From Hyalella azteca (lineage: Eukaryota > Arthropoda > Malacostraca > Amphipoda > Hyalellidae), in NCBI RefSeq assembly GCF_000764305.2, contig NW_025947045.1, positions 1-64,000 of the forward strand: DNA of 64,000 nt. The letters run 5' to 3'. The notes under the pieces were generated by a model. That model saw nothing but the letters and a program-made list of their open reading frames with translations, was not told the origin of the DNA and made no database searches. The translations under genes and the position numbers were made by a program. Shown here piece after piece: positions 56,940 through 64,000 of this stretch (its first letter is position 1; every line of letters starts with the position of its first letter).

Positions 56940-59440
56940 GCAGAATGAGTGGCTTCATTGCAGATCTTGTGTGTGAAAATTCATTGATGAAAAATTTCCC
57001 CTTGAACTAACTGGCTAATCGTAGGGTTACTTTCGCTTGAAGTCTGGAGCGATTATAAAAGCATTCATGCAGCTGAATGGACAGGAAGGTTCTGACACGC
57101 AGCTGCGCCATCTAGCTTTCTAATGCTGCTTGAAACTATTACATCTGAACTGAAATAGTACATTAATTCAACTTACGTCATTTTTGTGCAGATCACGTGT
57201 GAGGCGAGAGGATGAGATGAAGCAACACCGTACCATGATGCATCATCACCACCACCACCAACAGATGCACTACTGACATGACGCACATCATGAATATCTT
57301 CATCCTGGTCACGCCTCTCAGGCTTGAGTGCTCGCGGTGGCCTGTGATTCGCTTACTGCGCGGCAAAACTCGCAAAGATTTGGATTTAACTTAGTCTCCG
57401 TTACGCGTTTTTTTCTGTAAATGCATTTCGTGCAGCAGTTTAGTTCTATACATTTCTCCAGCCTCGTGTATTCTTTAGAGAGAAACTTACGGAAGTACTT
57501 CTAACCAGGGAAGATTTTTCGAGTGAAGTTTTTACCAATGCCGTATGGGCAAAACTGAGTTGGCTGGATACCTCCTTGTTGCGATAAGGTTCAGCTCTAC
57601 ATTCCATGATGTAGAGTGAGAGTTGTGTGGGACGTCGAATTAAGTGGGATGCATACTCATTGAAACTCTAGCCCATGCATGGAAATTTACGTGACCAGGT
57701 TTAGAGGGATAGCCTTTGTCCGGGTCGCGCCCTGAGAATGACGCTTCAATACCGTTAAATATTTTTTTTTTGTCGTACCCACATTTATCATGCAATACAA
57801 TTTTAGACATCAACTTATTTGCTGAATAACTTGAGTCAAGATCGCGATTTTGAAGCCTGTTTGGCGTTATAGGTTTATTTGTGAAATTTTATTTTTATTG
57901 TATTTTAGCCCAACGTAAAACTTGTTCATTTGAAGTAATAATTTATTTTGGGGAAATAACCTTTTACCGTTTAATTGCAATCCCAGTTAACATTTACGTC
58001 TGGTAGTTATACAGAATTTTTGTTCATTATTTGCCCTAAAGCTTGCCTGGGACCCTGGCTTGGTAGCATGACAACGCGACGAAGCTAGTTAAATTATTCG
58101 GAGCACTTGTACCGAGTGATTGTCATTGGGGTAAGTAGTGTCGAGGTCGTGCCATGGGTTCGACCACAAGCTACAACGAAGGCAGGGTTCTCTTAGCGTT
58201 TATCTCTGTAGTGTTATTTTGGTTGTTATTTGTTTTCATTTCATCTGATAACTTAGAGACTCGTTGCTTGATGTGGCTTCTCTCGCATAGCCTGCAATAA
58301 CCTTTTTATGTGAAAAGCCTCGATTTCAGACCATGCTTAAATCTTTCTCCAAATGAACCATTGTTTTTGGTGCAGATGTGAGCATTGGTTGTTCAATCAC
58401 TTGCAGATTGAATCGTTGTAAGAAAATGAGCTCATAAGTTTGTATAAAATAATCACTGGAACAGGAAGGTCCGTGTAGTTGCACGCACACTTTCATTTCT
58501 CTGTGCACATTTCAGATACAATGATCACTATCGGGATATAAACCTGATGCGAAACTGGCTCGTCTGCACTGACGGCTTACGTTCTCTTCTGATGTTCTAA
58601 GCTGCGTTTGTAACCTGACAGTCCATTTGTATTTAGAGCCTCATTTGAAATCTATCTGGGATCAAAGATTGTCCTGAACCCTCCAGGACGGTGTTTTTGC
58701 ACTTTGCATTCAAGTTGCCTTCTTATTTCACTCGTGAATTGCGTGAGGTGTCAGAGCGTTCTATCCCTTGAGAGGACGAAGAGAAGTGAGCGTATTTGAC
58801 GTCTCCCATACTCATGGCCATAAACACCTCGGCGCCATTATGTATTTGTCTGGTGTTCATTATCCCCTGCATTGACTCAATAACGCAATGTTTTGATACA
58901 ATTTTTGGCTTCGTTATCATAGGTGACATTAGCTTGGAACTACTGATCAATGTTTTCGGTAACAAACAAGGTGGCTGTTGATATCTCCGAGGTTGTATGT
59001 GAACATTGTGCTTCTGAAGAACCTTCAAAAATGTTGAAGCGAGGTTTTTAAGTTCATTGAGAACTGCAATGTTCACCAACGACTTGCGAGCTGGGACCTG
59101 AGGGGTTTTATTTGTCTAGCAGTCGGTGGTGGAAGCCCGTCTGCCACATCCCAAATTCTCTGTTCTCAAACACCCTCATGAATAATCCCAAATTTAGGAA
59201 TATTTTCTTCTTATATGGAACTGTGTTTTGTAGCCGTACGACTATTTTATTGCCGTGTTTTTGTTTGCCGAGGAGTGTTGATAGGTAGGCAGGATCATTT
59301 TCATGTCTGGCATTCCTTATCGCGTTATATCAGTATTGGTTTATTGGCCACTCCGCTTTCCATGAAATTCTCCCGTCAGTGCGAGCAAATGCCGCAACTC
59401 GCGAAATAAATCCTATCGTACGTCCGCTAGCTAGAACTGT
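56940..59440. other. Rab1 3' UTR and downstream; no second gene seen
   Basis: A CAC/CAT run (CATCATCACCACCACCACCA) lies near 57242. A 118-codon minus frame at 58723-59079 has no recognised domain. The polyadenylation site could not be fixed. Confidence 0.35.
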
Positions 59441-59444
59441 TATC

Positions 59445-59560
59445 CATGCGAACTGGTCTGGCCATTCTTAATCTGCTCTTTATGACTGGTTTGGCCATTC
59501 TAAACATCCTATGACTGGTCAGGTCGGTCTAAACTTCTCTTCTTCTATGGTCTAGCCTGT
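59445..59560. repeat. ~31-bp tandem repeat (about 4 copies)
   Basis: Units around GACTGGTTTGGCCATTCTAA with CTGCTCTTTAT-like spacers; diverged. Confidence 0.6.
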
Positions 59561-60106
59561 TTCACGCTGCTAGTTTAACTTTACTGGCGATCACTCGACC
59601 CTTTATGAGCTGGCCTACAGGCGGATGAGTACTCGTCGTAGATTTGTGATCTCTGCAGTAATTCTTTGGCATCTGAACGTAAGCAGTGGAATTTATGCTG
59701 ATAATTCGGTGCCAACAATTATTGCGATGATTGCAGCTCTGTATTTTCATCGTGAGTCTTGGTTTTTTTCCCCGAACGGACGAGCTTGTGGGAAAATTTT
59801 ATGGAAAATGGTTGAAGATCATCTATGTTGTGTTGCTAGGCTCTGCAGAGCTTGTATACACAAAGGCCGTGTCTAGAGCTGATGCACTTCTGAAGCGATA
59901 CTAAATTTTCTTTCTTCTTATCGATCGATTTCCTTAGCACTAATAATTTATAGAAAAAAAGAATTGTAATCTATTAGTCCATCGTATTGTAGGTCAAGAA
60001 CATATTATTAATGCCTTTTGTTTCATTCCCCCGTCCTAGTTAGTAGGCGTGTGAGGGTTATGGTGCTTCCAGCGTGACCTTAAGTTGGTGTTTCTAAACG
60101 AACTCA

Positions 60107-60239
60107 GGGGCCATACTCTAAAAAAAAGTTAAGAGATCGTAAGTTCATCAGCCAATCCCTGGCGGCCTTTTAAGCCAAATCTAGCAATCATAAACAAGAA
60201 AATAGAGCGTAAGTTTCTACGTTACGAAAGTATGGCCCC
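60107..60239. mobile_element. MITE with GGGGCCATACT ends, copy 2
   Basis: Perfect 11-bp terminal inverted repeats GGGGCCATACT and AGTATGGCCCC. The interior AAAAAAAAGTTAAGAGATCG and TAAGTTCATCAGCCAATC match 14351-14581. It has only one copy of the AAACAAGAAAATAGAGCG module, where the other copy has three. Confidence 0.85.
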
Positions 60240-60789
60240 AGGGTATTTGTTACCAGCAGGGATCTTATGGTTAAATCAGAGAGCGCACCACTACAGTTCG
60301 CGCTGCCTGATCTGCCGTCACAATTAACTTGCGACAGGTTGGTAGGTGTGGAGTACGTTGGTCGGGAAGATTATAGCATCTATCATCAGTGTATCGTATG
60401 GGCGAATTCCTACACGAATATAGATCGTTTCCGATGCTGTTAAACTGTTTCATCGTTTCTGATGCCAACAATGCTTCTTTCTTGCATTTTTGCTGGACAT
60501 TTTTTATTCTCTTCGCACTTAAATTAGTGAAGTTTGTAACGCTAGACATCCTCTATGTATGTGGATTGTGCGAGGTGGCTTCGCAGATGATATGCTGGTA
60601 TTGGGGCCAAGCTACTACAATTATTACTGACCCTATAATTTTTATTGTCCTCTACTAATATTTTCATTCTTCATTTTTGTTCTTAGATTTTGAATTTCTG
60701 TAGTCATGCTGTTCTGTCGTAGTTGGGCCTCCAGGCTTTCACGCTGCAAGTGCTACGTCGATCGATTGAACTCTAGATCCAGAATGTCT

Positions 60790-61150
60790 ACTAACCAATT
60801 GCTAACTGATGGTAACTCGTACCAGGCTTCAAGGTTTTTTTTTATTGGTATAACCTCGCACCAGGACCCTAGATTTGCTTACCGATGGTACCTCGTACCA
60901 GAACTTGAGGTTGCTTATGTTAGTTCCTCGTACCAGGCCTTTTGGTTGCTCACTGATATTAGTACCTCGCACCAGACCTTAAGGTTGTTTACTGATACTG
61001 ATAGGATGTAGCACCAGGGCCCCTAGGCCTGTTTACTGATGGTACCTCGTACCAGAACTTCAGGTTGCGTGTGTTAGTGCCTCATACAAGGCTTTTTGGT
61101 AGTTCACTGATAGTACCTCGCACCAATCCTTAAAAGTGGCTTGCTTATGG
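60790..61150. repeat. ~40-bp minisatellite with ~163-bp higher order
   Basis: About nine units around GATGGTACCTCGTACCAGAA with CTTGAGGTTGCTTACT. A larger block (GGTACCTCGTACCAGAACTT ... TAGTACCTCGCACCA) is repeated about 163 bp apart, from about 60888 and 61038. Confidence 0.85.
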
Positions 61151-61451
61151 TTACTCGTGTCCGGATTAGAGAATAGCATTCAACGACAACTGCCATGTGA
61201 ATTCTACACTGGAGATTTGTATGTCAACTCGTTCACCATCACCATGTTCAACCGTCACTGCCCTTTAAGAGCGTCCTCATTTGTTTAACTGTGATCACTT
61301 CGTGAATTTATCCACAATAGGCACCTAATTACTGTCATGGCCTCTTGGAGTTTGCAATAGAAATTTCATTGTGTATTAATAATTGGGCTACATTAAACAG
61401 TCGACTCTATCGATTGTTGGACATGAATATCAATTGTGGTGACAAGACAAT

Positions 61452-61583
61452 AATAGCCTCCCTGATTACATCGTTGACGCCCCAAGTATGAAGGCATTCA
61501 AGAACAGACTAGATAAAGCCATGGGAAAATATATGTTCAGACTTGAAATGCCTAGCACCATATGTAACCTGTTAGAAGTCTAG
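61452..61583 (+). mobile_element. CR1-like non-LTR fragment, extreme C-terminus
   Basis: NSLPDYIVDAPSMKAFKNRL then DKAMGKYMFRLE, ending in TAG. The family ends W-SLP--VV-A-S--FK-RLDK. The following ~100 bp to about 61690 may be its 3' UTR. It may belong to the same family as the fragment at 43836. Confidence 0.75.
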
Positions 61584-61699
61584 TAGCTATTTCACGAAAA
61601 GTACAAGATTCGGCGACAGGCCACATCAGGCCTATTCTTTTGCGCCGACATCACATGCAGTGATATGCTGAATCGACACTTCTCCGGACCCGCCTGCGG

Positions 61700-64000
61700 A
61701 CACCGTCAATTAAACATGAGTGCTGCGTTTGACGCTTTGGAGGTAATTTAACCCTTAGCAAATATGACAAGCACCGAGGTTATAACGACATACATTGTTC
61801 TGTGTGACAATGTTTTACATACAAGTGCCCTAATGCCTGACATGAAATAAAAGGAAAATTACGTCCTGAGCTAAGTTTCTTATTAGTCGATGTATGGGTA
61901 TGATGCATCATATGAACGCAAATAGCGGCATATCTACCAGATGTTGCAAGACAAGTAAATTTTGTGCAGCAATGCAGCCTATTATGCAAAAATTCGTTAA
62001 TTTCCTTAAATAATTTTATAATAATTTCAATTCATCAATTATTCCGGAGCTTTCTACTTTTTCGATGCACCTGTCGGTTGTCGCGAATGGCAACGTAAAG
62101 TTGCCAGCTACTATTTATGTGGTAAATTTTGAAGCGCAGTTAACTCACAAAAGAACGATTCATCCGAACTCAGTCGAGTTTTAGAGGCTGTGACTGTGGG
62201 AAGTGTTGTACTGTTGATGGAAAAGTTCATGCTCTGTTCCAAACCTAGCCGTCCTGTGATCCAATACCCTGTTACCTGCTACTTAGCACCCTCTTAATGA
62301 TATCTGGTGATTCTAGTCACTATATGGAAATTGAACAAACTCATTGCTGAAAGTGAACTGCGACTGTTTTAAGTTGCCTATAATTTTTTTTATTTTGTAG
62401 CTATAAAGATTCATCCAGCAAATATCAACAAAACCTGAACGTTTCTTTCAGGTGATGAGCTAGTGTTGAATTTACCTACTGAAAACGCAGGAATTTCTAA
62501 TGATTACGTTAAAACATGGATGACGTCAAATATCGTTGTAAGTTACTTGTGTGATTTTCCAATTAGCGCAATAAAGTGGGTACAAATTTTTGATGATTGC
62601 GGTTAAAAAAATCCATTACAGAAGTACATTAGAATTTTGTGTATGTATTTTGTATGAGCTATTGCAACATATTGACTGCTGCAACTGGACCATGGTAGCG
62701 GAGTGCACACCGAGAGCCGAGCATAGCACGAAGTTCAAGGGCAGCGTCTTGGAGTTCTCCACAGATCGTTTGTTACCTACTTAAAACACAGTTTGTCTCG
62801 ATTGTGATTTGTGAATAAATAGATAAATCTGAGAAATTACTCGAGAACATATCGGTTTACTCTCCAGAGAAATGAGCTTTGGGAATATCTGGATCAGTTA
62901 CCGTGTGTGAATAACAGTGTGATCATTACTGTCACAGTGTCACTAAATTAGGGTTCAGCAAAGCTGTAGTGCAAAGCTCCCAGCGGCTCTGTCAGCGTAG
63001 CTGACGCAACTTGTTCCTCTCAGTGTGCACTGTGCACTCTAGTTGCGCTAGTCATTTAATTATCAGTTTTAAAATGTAACAAAAATTGTTGGCTTCTGTT
63101 TAGCAGCATTAAACTTAATATTTGCCATTGAATAATGCGATTTGTGCCTACCAGTCTAACATATGCTCCAATATTTACGTTTCTTATGAATACTGATAGT
63201 TTTCAGCAGCAAGGCTTGCCGCCCGCAATGTCACAGCTTAATTACTTGGACAAGCTTTCCTAATGTGTTGACAATTATTTTATGATTACTGACCGACACT
63301 TCTTTCATGTTCCATCAAATCTTGAATAATGTAAAGGCGTGGTTCAGATTTAGTACTCTTAAGGACATAATTTTTGTTTAAAATAGAAGCATTAATATGT
63401 TCAATATATTCTCAAAATAAGTTGTTAACCTAGGACGATTCATTCTCAGTAACTTGACTTTATATGTGTAGAAGTGCTGTTGTTGACTCTTTTAGAAGGT
63501 TTTTTCAATTGTTAATGTTTATGACACAAATTCTACGACCGTTACGTTATTTGGGAAGATTAAATTAGACTCGGCAGTGGGTAGTAACGGCCACTCGAAG
63601 CAAAGTTCGCTGCTCAGCGCAAGTGATGCATAGACTCATAGATTCATAGTTGACTGAATCACTCAAAGCTTAAAGTGATCTTCCTTGTGTATGGCTGTTT
63701 GTTACAAGCTGGGATAGAAAATGATTGCACTGTGTTAGTTCCGTCCATTTGTTATAAGATATCGTCGGTGATATGACACAGTGAGATGACTCGCCCCAAA
63801 TGTGTTGCAAGCGCCGGTATGACGTCAGTCCGGTAACCTGAAGTCAAATCTCCCTGCCCAGAATTTCATCCATCCGGTAAATGAAGCAAGTGTAATCGAA
63901 CCTCCATTTACGGGATTAAATCAATCCCGTAAAAGAAAAGTGTGCCGTAGAACTCTCTACATACAATCCGTTAGCCAACACTCGCGCTTCAATTGCTACT
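61700..64000. other. no gene recognised
   Basis: A possible short exon at 62459-62540 (after TTTCAG) reads GDELVLNLPTENAGISNDYV then KTWMTSNIV, without a recognised family. The rest is AT-rich and unremarkable. Confidence 0.35.

Noticed and set aside
58723..59079. 118-codon minus open frame downstream of Rab1
   Set aside because: No known domain and ordinary composition; probably chance.

Overview
The window looks like a draft-genome scaffold from an arthropod, most likely a malacostracan crustacean; an amphipod is possible, but that is inference from the general character of the sequence and not from a match. It is AT-rich, gene-poor, intron-rich and full of DNA-transposon and non-LTR relics, MITE-like elements and minisatellites. 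It contains four copies of the 38-bp Nextera junction linker (two back-to-back 19-bp mosaic ends) and isolated N bases, so it comes from a mate-pair-scaffolded short-read assembly and parts of it are artefactual.

Layout. 1-1.7 kb: three exons of an IFT122 homologue (intraflagellar transport), with two in-frame stops and a six-fold in-frame repeat. 2.7-7.0 kb: dispersed exons of a classical calpain (catalytic domain, C2-like domain III, penta-EF-hand), several with broken frames, embedded in minisatellites that copy the exon edges. 7.1-7.7 kb: a mate-pair loop copied from 14.0-14.6 kb. 7.8 kb: an acidic C-terminal exon of unknown identity. 11.5-18.3 kb: a multi-exon gene whose 3' four exons join in perfect phase; it looks like a HEPN-type N-terminus plus leucine-rich C-terminal segments (tentative). 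14.6-15.3 kb: a non-LTR retrotransposon fragment with an internal inversion. 18-45 kb: no recognised gene, but a 126-bp satellite, two MITE families, foldback elements, a CR1-like fragment and linker-containing junk near 31 kb. 45.2-56.9 kb: one clear, intact gene, Rab1 (six coding exons, 207 residues), with CRE and YY1-like sites upstream, a 2-kb tandem duplication carrying exon 3, and a 52-bp minisatellite grown from its last codons. 57-64 kb: no further recognised gene; minisatellites, a MITE copy and a CR1-like 3' end.

The recognised genes are unrelated in function (cilia, calcium protease, possible immune-type receptor, ER-Golgi GTPase). The most unusual feature is that, in the IFT122 and calpain segments, tandem duplications repeatedly straddle exon-intron borders, multiplying splice donors and acceptors. 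Whether this is biology or assembly needs long-read data.
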